Assembly (NCBI GenBank): GCA_965220365.1
Contig: OZ244823.1
Location: 2,170,001-2,234,000, forward strand
DNA length: 64,000 bases
Direction: 5' to 3'
Source of the DNA: Bin80 sp965220365
GTDB lineage: Bacteria; Bacteroidota; Rhodothermia; Rhodothermales; Bin80
Both the position numbers and the translations under genes were made by a program. Shown here in pieces: positions 9,166 to 17,389 of this stretch (positions are counted from its first letter, which is position 1; each line of letters opens with the position of its first letter). The notes below the pieces were generated by a model that saw only the letters and a list, made by a program, of their open reading frames with translations, did no database searches and was not told the DNA's origin.

Positions 9166-9460
9166 TCCAATAAACCCGGCCATCCTGGGCTGGAGTACAG
9201 AATTGGGGGATTTTTAAACACGAAGCCTTGGGGGGGCGTGCGTGCAATCCTCACCAATCATGGTCGAAATTCGGCAGGATGGAACTTCTTTGAGAGCAAA
9301 TCTCCCTGAATCCAAAGCGAAGCGACGAACCAATTACAATCCTTTACGTAACTTTACGTAATCTGGAGAATTGAGGGGATGAATACCCCCAATTTAGCTG
9401 AGATTTTGCTCTAACAAATGAGTTTTGCAAGAGGTTCAATTAATTAAAATTATTAGGCAA

Positions 9461-10906
9461 ATGAAGTTAGCCATCAGGATATTTATCGGAATTGTGTTTT
9501 TCGTGATCTTTTTAGGAGCGGGTGTACAGTCATCTGACTCCCATTCACTTCAGGCACAGGTTCCCAAAGTCACCGCCGGTGCGGTCGTAGGTGAGGATGG
9601 AACGGTGAATGAAGATTCACTGAAGGCTTTTGTCAGTTGGACTACATCGGTGTTTGAAGGGTTAGGGAGCTTTGAGGAACGCGTTAGATTACTTGGTGAA
9701 ATATATCGGGAAGGGAGTGATTACAACTCGGGCAATATTTATGTGATCCTGCTTGCAGTTGATACCCCTGGAGGTAATAATGATGGCAGAATTGTTTATT
9801 ACGGCAAAGATCCGAACTTGAATGGTTTGTCAGCACTGGATGTACAGGATGATGCGGGCAATGAAGTCGTTAAGGAATTATTGAAAGCGAAAAAAGACGA
9901 AGAACCGATCAGGGTAGAGTATTGCTGGAATGATCCGACGGATGATTCGGACAATACGCCAGATACTATTTGCAAGTCCAGTTATGCCATGCGTTATTCC
10001 GCACCCTTAGTAGCTGACAGGGATTTTGTTGTTGTAGGGGGATATTACCAAGATTTAAGTTTTTTAAATGTAACACTTCCCGAGGATCTTGAATACCCTG
10101 ACGTTTCTGCTTCAGACGTAAAAGACAGGGAGACACTGAAGCAGTTTGTGGAGGGTACGTTGGAATGGATATTGCAACTCTTTGAGACGTCGAGAAATGC
10201 AGCGACGCAGATGAGGGTGGAGTTCAGGAAGGATGCTAAAGATGGAGGATTCTTCAAGGACGGTCTGGTCTATCTTTATTCAATTACGACAGAGGGGTAT
10301 GTAGTCTTTCACGGACTTGATGCTTGGCGTGAGGGTCGGACCGTCATCAACAATCCCGATCTGCGAGGAGACTCGACTTTCGTACAACGAATCATTGATA
10401 CAGCTTTGGACGGAGGGGGATTTATAGACTACTATTGGGATAATCCTGATGATCCAAACGATGACCCTGACCCGAATATTCTCCCGTTTGATCCGAATGC
10501 GGGGACGCTCAGGACGGCCTACGCGCAATCTTTTGAAATAGAGGGTGTAGAAGGAAAACGGATCATCGCAGGTGCCTTCTTCCCGAGTGTCGCAACCTCG
10601 GTAGAGGGTGAAATCGCTGAACTTCCGGCAGAGTTTACACTCCGGGGAAACTATCCTAATCCGTTTAATCCGTCCACGCGGATCCAGTTTGATCTCCCTG
10701 AGAGTGCGCAGGTAACGTTGCAGGTTATAGATGTATTGGGACGTAAAGTGATGGAATTACCCCCGCAAGCATTTGAAGCGGGCACGAATCACACCATTGA
10801 GTTGAATGCGGTAAATCTTACATCTGGGACTTATTTGTATCGTATGACTGCAATAGGAACGGAGACTAGGTATGAGAAGACGGGGTTCCTCACACTGGTA
10901 AAGTAA
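9461..10906 (+). CDS. Secreted protein with two Cache-like domains and a type IX secretion sorting domain
   Basis: A 481-residue protein. An N-terminal hydrophobic signal follows ATG at 9461 (AIRIFIGIVFFVIFLGAG); an earlier in-frame ATG at 9425 lies within the neighbouring IS end. Two similar sensor-like segments follow. One has NIYVILLAV, GRIVYYGKDPNLNGLSALD and KSSYAMRYSAPLV. The other has GLVYLYSITTEGYVVFHG and a YYWDNPDD stretch. Both have the layout of single Cache_2 domains, extracellular ligand pockets normally found on receptors. The C-terminal 90 residues (FTLRGNYPNPFNPSTRIQF, then SGTYLYRM) form the Por/T9SS type A sorting domain. There is no membrane anchor or signalling output domain, so it is a released or surface-bound ligand binder rather than a receptor. 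The ligand is unknown. Confidence 0.8.
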   Translation: MKLAIRIFIGIVFFVIFLGAGVQSSDSHSLQAQVPKVTAGAVVGEDGTVNEDSLKAFVSWTTSVFEGLGSFEERVRLLGEIYREGSDYNSGNIYVILLAVDTPGGNNDGRIVYYGKDPNLNGLSALDVQDDAGNEVVKELLKAKKDEEPIRVEYCWNDPTDDSDNTPDTICKSSYAMRYSAPLVADRDFVVVGGYYQDLSFLNVTLPEDLEYPDVSASDVKDRETLKQFVEGTLEWILQLFETSRNAATQMRVEFRKDAKDGGFFKDGLVYLYSITTEGYVVFHGLDAWREGRTVINNPDLRGDSTFVQRIIDTALDGGGFIDYYWDNPDDPNDDPDPNILPFDPNAGTLRTAYAQSFEIEGVEGKRIIAGAFFPSVATSVEGEIAELPAEFTLRGNYPNPFNPSTRIQFDLPESAQVTLQVIDVLGRKVMELPPQAFEAGTNHTIELNAVNLTSGTYLYRMTAIGTETRYEKTGFLTLVK

Positions 10907-11090
10907 AGTGTCCCGAGTCACCTCACGACTCAGTGAAGGGAAACAGAGCGTCCCGGTATCATAAGATATTAGTCCGCCAGACACTATGTTAATGCGAGCG
11001 CACTGCGATGCGGACAGGCCATCCGGGATGAGTGCTCTATGCACGGTTGTCGATTGCTATTCACAAAATTTGCAGTAGAACCAACAAGAA

Positions 11091-11136
11091 TGGAGCCAAC
11101 AGCCGGACTTGAACCGGCGACCTGCTCATTACGAGT
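11091..11136 (-). repeat. Orphan 3' half of tRNA-Thr (candidate attachment-site copy)
   Basis: On the minus strand this is the anticodon loop, variable region, T arm and acceptor 3' strand of a tRNA-Thr, ending in GGCTCCA. It matches 43 of 45 bases of the intact tRNA-Thr (13448-13492) in the same orientation. No 5' half is present, so it cannot be a working tRNA. This is the usual scar of integration into a tRNA 3' end, with 2.36 kb between the two copies. Confidence 0.85.
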
Positions 11137-11210
11137 TCCTTGTCTGACGATTTCCTGATGCACCGAAATGCACTGCAGCGCAGGAACTCTGGGCACGTTT
11201 TAGGTAACAC

Positions 11211-11891
11211 TCATGCAATTGGGTCTAGCTCTTCGAGTTGTTCTATCCAATTGTTAAAGTGAGGACATGCAGCTCGGATGTTGTCTATCCCAATCGTTTC
11301 CGCAACCAACTCCCCGAAGAATCGCTTGTCATAGGCCGGGTACAAACGGAGTAGTCTTTTAGATGGAGCCGTTGTCGGATCGTCATCGATTAATTCGGGG
11401 TTTTTAAACTTTTCGATTATCTGACGTAACTCATTAAGCTTGCTCACTGACCTGAAAGTATTCAGCGTATTATCTAGGATGTCGACATCGCTGAAGAGTA
11501 TTGCTTCAAACTCGTGTAATTGTAGATATGGGATAAACCCACGCGGGTTGCCTAAGTCTGTGCTAAATGCCTGCTCCAAATGCCGGACTCGCTGGTGGGG
11601 CGTAGATCTGGGGGGAATATCATTCATGCCCGGAAAATCTGTCGGAAGAGCATAGAGGTCAAACATTGTCGTACAATACGCTGTTTTCTCCTTACTCATC
11701 CATTGCTGAATATCCCATTTTGGCTGTGCATAGTCGTACATTCCACCCCGTGCCATTGATCTTCTGGAGCGATTACGAAGGACAAGTCGAGGAGTGATTA
11801 CGATATTTTTTTCGAAGAGATACGGAGAAAGCACCTGTTTGACAAAGCCCTCCTCGGTTTGTCCCTCGACCACGACATTCACACGAATCAT
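11211..11891 (-). CDS. DUF4276 (TOPRIM-like) protein, partner of an AAA ATPase
   Basis: A 226-residue protein. The N-terminus VVVEGQTEEGFVKQVL carries the EGxTE motif of DUF4276. This is followed by a DLYALPTDFPGM segment and LQLHEFEAILFSD, all typical of that TOPRIM-related family. I chose ATG at 11891 because it overlaps the TGA of the ATPase gene as ATGA, which implies translational coupling. Pairs of an AAA_21 ATPase with a TOPRIM-like protein include anti-phage modules such as PARIS and OLD-type systems, in which the ATPase senses or gates and the TOPRIM protein cuts nucleic acid. A role in defence is inferred from this and from the tRNA-bounded location. Confidence 0.78.
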   Translation of the reverse strand: MIRVNVVVEGQTEEGFVKQVLSPYLFEKNIVITPRLVLRNRSRRSMARGGMYDYAQPKWDIQQWMSKEKTAYCTTMFDLYALPTDFPGMNDIPPRSTPHQRVRHLEQAFSTDLGNPRGFIPYLQLHEFEAILFSDVDILDNTLNTFRSVSKLNELRQIIEKFKNPELIDDDPTTAPSKRLLRLYPAYDKRFFGELVAETIGIDNIRAACPHFNNWIEQLEELDPIA

Positions 11892-13015
11892 GGTCGCCCC
11901 CCGAGAACATTCATCTCCCAAAGCTCACCAAGGGAGTACGCATTCAACCATTCTCTCAGGGATTTACTATCATGCTTCTTAAATACCGATTCTCCTAATC
12001 CGTCACGAAAGTCGCTCACCGATAGGGCAGTTGAATCTCTACGTTCGACGGTGATGATATCTTCAGGCTCAAACTCATTGAGAAAGGATACGGACTGCGT
12101 CGTTAGAATAAGCTGGGTATAATTTGAGGCGCTACGCACCAATCCAGCCAGGATAGTCAAGGCGCTTGGATGCAGTCCTAATTCCGGCTCATCAATCAGA
12201 ATTGTGGAAGGCAAATATGGTTGCAGTAGAAGCGTTGCTAAACTCATGAACCGTAGCGTTCCGTCAGAAAGCTGGTGTGGCCCGAATCTGTAATCAGAGC
12301 CGTGTTCCTGCCATTCGAGGCGGATCTTGTCCGGGTTGAGTGGGCTGGGACGCAATGCAAAATCCTTAAATCTTGGGAAAATTCGACGCACTGCACCCCG
12401 GATCAACTTATAGTTTGGGGAATGTCTCTCTTGCAGCCTGTAGAGAAAAGCCGCCAAATTACCAGCATCAGGCTCCAATCGATTATTTCCATGGAGATCA
12501 CCTGTCTGCTTAATACGAGCCGTCGAACTAGTATCATGGAAGTGATATACTTTCCAAGAGTAGAGCGCAGGCATAACATAGTTAACCACACTGTACATCG
12601 ATTCTTCATACTTTCCAGGGGCAAGAGCCTCCTTATGCCCACTTCCTAGGCTTTCTCTCTGGGGATCTTTTGATGTGCTTTTGATGAAGAATAAAATTTC
12701 TTCTCCAAACACCAGCTTGTCATCTTCAGTTGGCACGAGTTGGATCTCATAACCGTTACGGCCAAAGTATAACCCTGCATCAATGCTGTTGGTTACTTTC
12801 GTTCCGTAGTGCAGCATCGCATTTGCACCACCGGAACGGCCAACGAAAAGCTGAAGATGCCCTTCGATCAACTCATTCAGCATCCGGAAGAAGCTGATTA
12901 AATTGCTCTTTCCTGCTCCATTAGATCCGATCAATACGTTGATAGACCCCAATTCAAGATCAAGATCCTTGATAGACTTAAAGCCTTTGAGTCTTATGCG
13001 ATTGAGTTTTGGCAT
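11888..13015 (-). CDS. AAA_21-type ATPase (OLD/RecF-like), likely defence module
   Basis: A 375-residue ATPase of the ABC/SMC-like group. Walker A is INVLIGSNGAGKSNL, about residues 25-39. The signature-like segment is LSDGTLRFMSLATLL. Walker B is STILIDEPELGLHP, and QLILTTQSVSFLNEF follows, with the switch position occupied by TQS. The start at 13015 (MPKLNRIRLKGFKSI) is the family's normal N-terminus; the longer frame adds 14 unlike residues. It is the first gene of a two-gene unit with the DUF4276 gene. Both lie between the tRNA-Thr gene and its duplicated 3' end. No integrase gene is present in that interval. Confidence 0.85.
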   Translation of the reverse strand: MPKLNRIRLKGFKSIKDLDLELGSINVLIGSNGAGKSNLISFFRMLNELIEGHLQLFVGRSGGANAMLHYGTKVTNSIDAGLYFGRNGYEIQLVPTEDDKLVFGEEILFFIKSTSKDPQRESLGSGHKEALAPGKYEESMYSVVNYVMPALYSWKVYHFHDTSSTARIKQTGDLHGNNRLEPDAGNLAAFLYRLQERHSPNYKLIRGAVRRIFPRFKDFALRPSPLNPDKIRLEWQEHGSDYRFGPHQLSDGTLRFMSLATLLLQPYLPSTILIDEPELGLHPSALTILAGLVRSASNYTQLILTTQSVSFLNEFEPEDIITVERRDSTALSVSDFRDGLGESVFKKHDSKSLREWLNAYSLGELWEMNVLGGRP

Positions 13016-13447
13016 GCACTGTCGTACCCTTTTAATGAAGAGAGGTTTTGCATGCATTAGACTCCAGCACTTGCATACTCTTCATGACGGCTCAGGAAAA
13101 GTTAGGTATGCCCCAACCATCTGCGATGTGCATGCAGGCTTCTGAGAAGATTTAACTGAAAATAAGGAGATTGGAAATATAGTCAGCCCAATTTCTGTTC
13201 GACTTCTTGCAAGATATATGGTAGGGTGGTGTGGAGCACACGCGCGAACTTGAAGAGAGTTAGAGTGCTCGGAAGCTGCTGACTACTTTGGTGACGAAAC
13301 TGGAGGTTTAGATGAGAGATTTGCTCTACAGCCCCAACGTTCACACGCCAGAAAGCTTTTGGGCAGGGTTATTTGGTTCTCCAGGTAGGGCTCAAACAAG
13401 AACGCCCCCAAATTAGCCTTAACGGCATCATTTAGGGCGTTTTCTTG
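13016..13447. other. Non-coding stretch between the ATPase gene and tRNA-Thr
   Basis: No open frame here looks protein-like. The segment is the upstream end of the putative mini-island and should hold the promoter of the ATPase/DUF4276 pair. A possible stem (AACGCCC at 13400-13406 with GGGCGTT near 13435) lies just downstream of the tRNA on the minus strand, with a loop too long for a convincing terminator. I see no integrase remnant. Confidence 0.5.
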
Positions 13448-13449
13448 GG

Positions 13450-13521
13450 AGCCAACGGCCGGATTTGAACCGGCGACCTGCTCATTACGAGTGAGCTGCT
13501 CTACCACTGAGCTACGTTGGC
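13450..13521 (-). tRNA. tRNA-Thr(CGT)
   Basis: On the minus strand a full cloverleaf can be drawn. The acceptor GCCAACG pairs with CGTTGGC. A D arm follows with GCTC...GAGC. The anticodon stem GCTCA/TGAGC encloses loop CTCGTAA with anticodon CGT. The T arm is GCCGGTTCAAATCCGGC. The 3' end continues as T then CCC, so CCA is not exactly encoded. Its 3' half is repeated at 11091-11136, making this a probable integration target. Confidence 0.93.
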
Positions 13522-13764
13522 ACAGGGCGGGTTTCACGCACAGTAAGGGTACTGGTTTCTAAACTGTGGAGTGAGTACAACAAATCAAATGGCCAAACTC
13601 TCCCATTTTACTCAGGAACCTTCCTTTTTATCACGCACGGAAGGCCAAGGCAGTAATTCCATGGTGATCTGCCGGTAGTCAAGACCGCTTAGTATATGAG
13701 TGGTTAATCATTGAGATACTTCGCCAGAGTATGGACATACCTACTTGAAGTATCGTCAAAACCC

Positions 13765-13797
13765 TTGACTGAATCCACGGAGAATGTTATATATTTG
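13765..13797 (+). promoter_or_regulatory. Probable promoter of the carboxypeptidase gene
   Basis: TTGACT at 13765-13770 is separated by 17 bases from TATATA at 13788-13793, a near-consensus sigma70 pair. The same place also reads TATATTTG (13790-13797), which fits the Bacteroidota -7 box TAnnTTTG. Transcription would start about 25 bases before the ATG at 13829. Confidence 0.6.
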
Positions 13798-13828
13798 AGC
13801 AATTCTGCGGCGCCAGTTTATTTACTCC

Positions 13829-15343
13829 ATGCATTCGACACGCGAATCTGATTTTGAGGAGCTGCTCAAAATTGTTCGTACAGTATGCGACCTTCGAGCT
13901 GCTGCATCACTGCTGGAATGGGATCAAGAGACCTACATGCCAATAGGGGCAGCAAAGGCGCGGTCCCAGCAGGTTGCAACGCTCTATTCAACATCACACG
14001 AGATATTTATCCGGGATCGTACAGGCGAGTTGCTGGAGCGTTTGAATGGGATAGAGGAGGACCCTATGGGGTTTCAGGCAAGTCTTGTGCGTGTTACCGA
14101 ACGTGATTTTTCCCGTGCCTGTAAATTGTCTCCTGATCTAGTGGGTGAAATTGCCCAAGCTACATCCAAAGCCAAAGCTTCATGGGCACAGGCATTCAGT
14201 GAAAATGACTTTGGCAAGTTTGCAGATGACCTGGAGAGAGTTATAGGACTCTGTATTCAGAAGGCCGAGGCAATTGGCTACTCGGATCACCCGTATGACG
14301 CACTTTTAGACGAATATGAGCCTGATGCTACTTCAGCCCAGGTGAAACATCTTTTCGAGGATTTACGCGCGTCACTGGTCCCGATTGTGCAGGCAATTTC
14401 GGAAGCTCCGCAGCCTGACAACACATTCCTCAGCTTTTCTTATGATGCGGATATCCAGTGGGACTTTGGGATGGAAATTCTTCGGGATATCGGATTTGAT
14501 TTCCAGCGGGGGCGCCAAGATACATCCATGCATCCATTTAGTACCTCATTCTCTGTAAACGATGTACGCTTAACGACACGAATCCATGAACGTAATTTGA
14601 TCTCAGGCCTTTTCAGCTCTTTGCATGAAGCGGGACATGGTATGTATGAACAAGGCATTGATCCGAAGCTTGAAGGTACGTTTCTTGCTCAAGGGACATC
14701 ACTTGGGATTCATGAATCGCAATCCCGGCTTTGGGAGAATCAGGTCGGTAGAAGCAAGGCGTTCTGGACCTGTTACTATCGTGATTTAAAGCAGCGCTTC
14801 AAAAGGCAGTTAGGCGACATCTCGGTGGGGGAGTTTTACCAGGCGATTAACCGAGTCAGCCCCTCTCCGATCCGTGTAGAGGCAGATGAGGTAACCTATA
14901 ATCTGCACATTATGCTTCGGTTCGAACTTGAAATGATGCTCCTGGAGGAAAACGTATCTGTGCGGGAATTGCCTGGGCTCTGGTTTGATCGAATGGAAGG
15001 ATACTTGGGGATCCAACCAGAAAGTGATACAGAGGGGGTTCTTCAGGATATACACTGGGCATTGGGAGCAATTGGATACTTTCCCACGTATGCGCTGGGA
15101 AATCTAATGTCTGCTCAAATATTTACACGAGCCAAGTCTACATTAAAAGACCTTGATGATCAGATCGTGCGAGGAGAGTTTAGCCCTCTTCGTGAATGGT
15201 TACAAACGAATGTGTACCATTGGGGACGCAAGTTGTCCGCCACCGAGATTATCGAATGGCTTACAAACGGGACCATCAGTGCAGAGCCCTGGCTTGAGTA
15301 CATACGTCAAAAGTATAGTGCTATTTACGGGAATCTGCCTTAG
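13829..15343 (+). CDS. Carboxypeptidase Taq (M32 metallopeptidase)
   Basis: A 504-residue cytoplasmic zinc carboxypeptidase of family M32, the usual length. The catalytic HExxH is LHEAGHGMYEQG with HEAGH at residues 266-270. Other family blocks are LDEYEPD (about 160), HPFSTSF (about 235) and HESQSRLWENQVG (about 295), which supplies the third zinc-site glutamate. M32 enzymes remove C-terminal residues from peptides and serve in peptide turnover. It has its own promoter just upstream, and the hibernation factor gene follows after 31 bases. Confidence 0.92.
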   Translation: MHSTRESDFEELLKIVRTVCDLRAAASLLEWDQETYMPIGAAKARSQQVATLYSTSHEIFIRDRTGELLERLNGIEEDPMGFQASLVRVTERDFSRACKLSPDLVGEIAQATSKAKASWAQAFSENDFGKFADDLERVIGLCIQKAEAIGYSDHPYDALLDEYEPDATSAQVKHLFEDLRASLVPIVQAISEAPQPDNTFLSFSYDADIQWDFGMEILRDIGFDFQRGRQDTSMHPFSTSFSVNDVRLTTRIHERNLISGLFSSLHEAGHGMYEQGIDPKLEGTFLAQGTSLGIHESQSRLWENQVGRSKAFWTCYYRDLKQRFKRQLGDISVGEFYQAINRVSPSPIRVEADEVTYNLHIMLRFELEMMLLEENVSVRELPGLWFDRMEGYLGIQPESDTEGVLQDIHWALGAIGYFPTYALGNLMSAQIFTRAKSTLKDLDDQIVRGEFSPLREWLQTNVYHWGRKLSATEIIEWLTNGTISAEPWLEYIRQKYSAIYGNLP

Positions 15344-15374
15344 GTTATATCCATCACTCACTCAACTATTTTAC

Positions 15375-15740
15375 ATGACATCCAACACAGTTAGCGAACG
15401 TACCCACTCACCCAAATTTACAATTGAGTATTATGCAGAAGGTGCACATCTTAGTCAGCGAGACAAAGATGTGATTGAAGCACGAATTCATAAGTTGGCG
15501 CGTGGTCACCGTGATATTGCCGGTGCTTCTGTTGCCATAGAGTGTGTCAGTGGAACCAATAAGCACGCGGAGTATAAGGCTCGCTTGGTGGTGTACTGTA
15601 AGCCGGCAAATATTGCAGCATCCCGGACACAGTCTTCTGTTCGGTTAGCAGTGAGTGAGGCTCTTGAGGCGGTTGGACGCCAGATTCGTGAACAGCGTGA
15701 GCGTATGCGTGATCGTCATCGAACAGCTCGTACAATCTAG
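15375..15740 (+). CDS. hpf: Ribosome hibernation promoting factor/RaiA (S30AE) family
   Basis: A 121-residue protein matching the short HPF/YfiA type: a mixed basic fold with FTIEYYAEGAHLSQRDKDVIEARI, then AEYKARLVVYC, and a helical basic tail RQIREQRERMRDRHR. These proteins bind the decoding region of 30S subunits and store or silence ribosomes in slow growth. A long in-frame extension exists to 15153, but it would overlap the carboxypeptidase gene by 190 bases and is not family-like, so I take ATG at 15375. It lacks the dimerisation domain of long HPF. Confidence 0.75.
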   Translation: MTSNTVSERTHSPKFTIEYYAEGAHLSQRDKDVIEARIHKLARGHRDIAGASVAIECVSGTNKHAEYKARLVVYCKPANIAASRTQSSVRLAVSEALEAVGRQIREQRERMRDRHRTARTI

Positions 15741-15838
15741 GCTACTACCTTCATTTCTGACCGATGCCTTGTTATCGAAAATAGTCATTCCCCGTCGGAT
15801 GACCCGTTTCGTTTACTAAAGAGCTACAATTAAAACAG

Positions 15839-17197
15839 ATGGAAGACTCGCTTTCACACTGGTCCCCTGCATCCTGGCGAAGAAAGAATGCCATTCAGCA
15901 GGCTGTCTATACGGATGAAGAGCACCTCGCAAGCATCCTCAATCGGTTAAGGGAACAGCCGGCCCTGGTTACTTCCTGGGAGATTGAAGCCTTGCGTAAC
16001 CAACTCGCGGAGGCTGCTGCCGGGCGTAGATTTCTTCTTCAGGGTGGAGACTGTGCAGAGCGATTTGAGGATTGCACGGTGGAATTGATCAAAAACCGCC
16101 TCAAGATTCTACTCCAGATGAGTGTGATTTTGATCTACGGCCTACAGATGCCGGTTCTCCGAGTTGGACGCTTTGCCGGTCAGTACGCGAAACCTCGGAG
16201 TGATTCACACGAAACCCGTGATGGAGTCTCGCTCCCTTCGTATCGGGGAGATAATATTAATGCACCTGCATTCACCGCAGAAGCACGAATGCCGGACCCT
16301 CAGCGCCTCATGCAGGCATACCACTGCTCTGCAGTCCAACTCAATCTTGTACGTGCATTGGCAGACGCGGGGTTTGCGGATCTTCATAATGCAGAAAACT
16401 GGAACCTGAGTTTTGCTCAAGGAGCACCTTATATCCAGAGCTATCAAACAATTATTAGCAAAATTCACAGAGCATTAGATTTTGCTAAAACAGTATCGGA
16501 TCACCCAATTGGCGGATTGGGACGTGTAACCTTCTATACGAGTCACGAGGCGCTCCACCTTCCTTATGAGGAAGCGTTCACGAGAGAGGTTACGCATGCC
16601 AATGCAATCTACAATTTATCGACACATCTGCCCTGGATTGGGAAACGGACGCTCTTTGAGGATAGTGCACATGTAGAGTACATGCGAGGGATACGCAACC
16701 CGATCGGAATTAAGATTGGCCACGAGATGACTCCCAGTGACCTGATTCCTCTAGCACGGTTTTTGAATCCTCTAAATGATCCTGGGCGGTTAACCATGAT
16801 CACGCGAATGGGAGCTGCGAAAGTCGAGGATGCCTTGCCACGTTTGATTGAGGCTGTCCAGAATGCAGGGTTGAATGTATTATGGTGCTGTGATCCAATG
16901 CATGGAAATACAGAAACGGCGGCCAATGGAATAAAGACGCGAAAGTTTGAGAATATCTTAGCTGAGCTGGAAGCAGTGATTGATATGCATGCTCGCATGA
17001 AAACCATTTTGGGGGGTGTTCATTTTGAGTTGACCGGAGAAGACGTTACAGAATGTGTTGGGGGAGCAAGTGGCGTGGAGGAAGAAGATCTGAATCAGCG
17101 CTATCATTCGACGGTAGATCCCCGATTGAATGTGAGTCAATCATTGGAGATGGCCCTGCGAATCGCGGAGAAGTATCAAAATATGGAGAGTGTCTAA
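15839..17197 (+). CDS. 3-deoxy-7-phosphoheptulonate synthase, class II
   Basis: A 452-residue class II (plant-type) DAHP synthase, which joins phosphoenolpyruvate and erythrose 4-phosphate as the first step of the shikimate pathway. The N-terminal block WSPASWRRKNAIQQ, then FLLQGGDCAERFED (metal/PEP site cysteine region), SHEALHLPYEEAF and WCCDPMHGNT are diagnostic, as is HFELTGEDVTECVGG near the end. The length is normal. Other aromatic genes are not seen nearby. Feedback control by aromatic amino acids is common in the class, but I see nothing in the sequence that would show which. Confidence 0.93.
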   Translation: MEDSLSHWSPASWRRKNAIQQAVYTDEEHLASILNRLREQPALVTSWEIEALRNQLAEAAAGRRFLLQGGDCAERFEDCTVELIKNRLKILLQMSVILIYGLQMPVLRVGRFAGQYAKPRSDSHETRDGVSLPSYRGDNINAPAFTAEARMPDPQRLMQAYHCSAVQLNLVRALADAGFADLHNAENWNLSFAQGAPYIQSYQTIISKIHRALDFAKTVSDHPIGGLGRVTFYTSHEALHLPYEEAFTREVTHANAIYNLSTHLPWIGKRTLFEDSAHVEYMRGIRNPIGIKIGHEMTPSDLIPLARFLNPLNDPGRLTMITRMGAAKVEDALPRLIEAVQNAGLNVLWCCDPMHGNTETAANGIKTRKFENILAELEAVIDMHARMKTILGGVHFELTGEDVTECVGGASGVEEEDLNQRYHSTVDPRLNVSQSLEMALRIAEKYQNMESV

Positions 17198-17389
17198 GAC
17201 TTGGACAGTGTGGCCATATTGGTACAATTGGCTTTTTTATGCTCCTGCCCAGAATAATCGATTCCTTTGCCCGATGAGCTTGATCAAGTATTTGGAGCAG
17301 TTGAGATGCGAATGAACGGCAAGCATCTTCATGCTCAGGCATGTTTAGCTCATCGAATCGAAAAGCATCCGTTCAGATTCGCCAAAACA

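Larger units (their letters stand above)
8205..9437 (+). mobile_element. Decayed DDE-type insertion sequence with long imperfect inverted ends
   Basis: The left end (GAGCCTCGTGCAAAACTC at 8205-8222, continuing through TCATTTGT) matches the inverted right end (9414-9437) at 22 of 24 positions. Weaker similarity extends to about 70 bp, including CAGCTAAATTG and ATTCATCCCCTCAATTCT on both sides. AAT flanks both ends and may be a 3-bp duplication. Only the C-terminal part of a DDE transposase remains inside (8839-9165), beside an IS110 fragment, so the element is dead. It ends 18 bp upstream of the DUF262 start and 23 bp before the ATG of the Cache-domain gene, so it has probably changed the promoters of both. 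Confidence 0.7.

Noticed and set aside
11091..11136. Second functional tRNA-Thr
   Set aside because: Only the 3' half exists; no D arm or 5' acceptor strand can be found beside it.
13283..13537. 84-codon frame across the tRNA
   Set aside because: Its wording (SSVVEQLTRNEQVAGSNPAV) is the well-known false translation of a tRNA-Thr gene. The similar frame at 10984-11196 arises from the orphan tRNA half.
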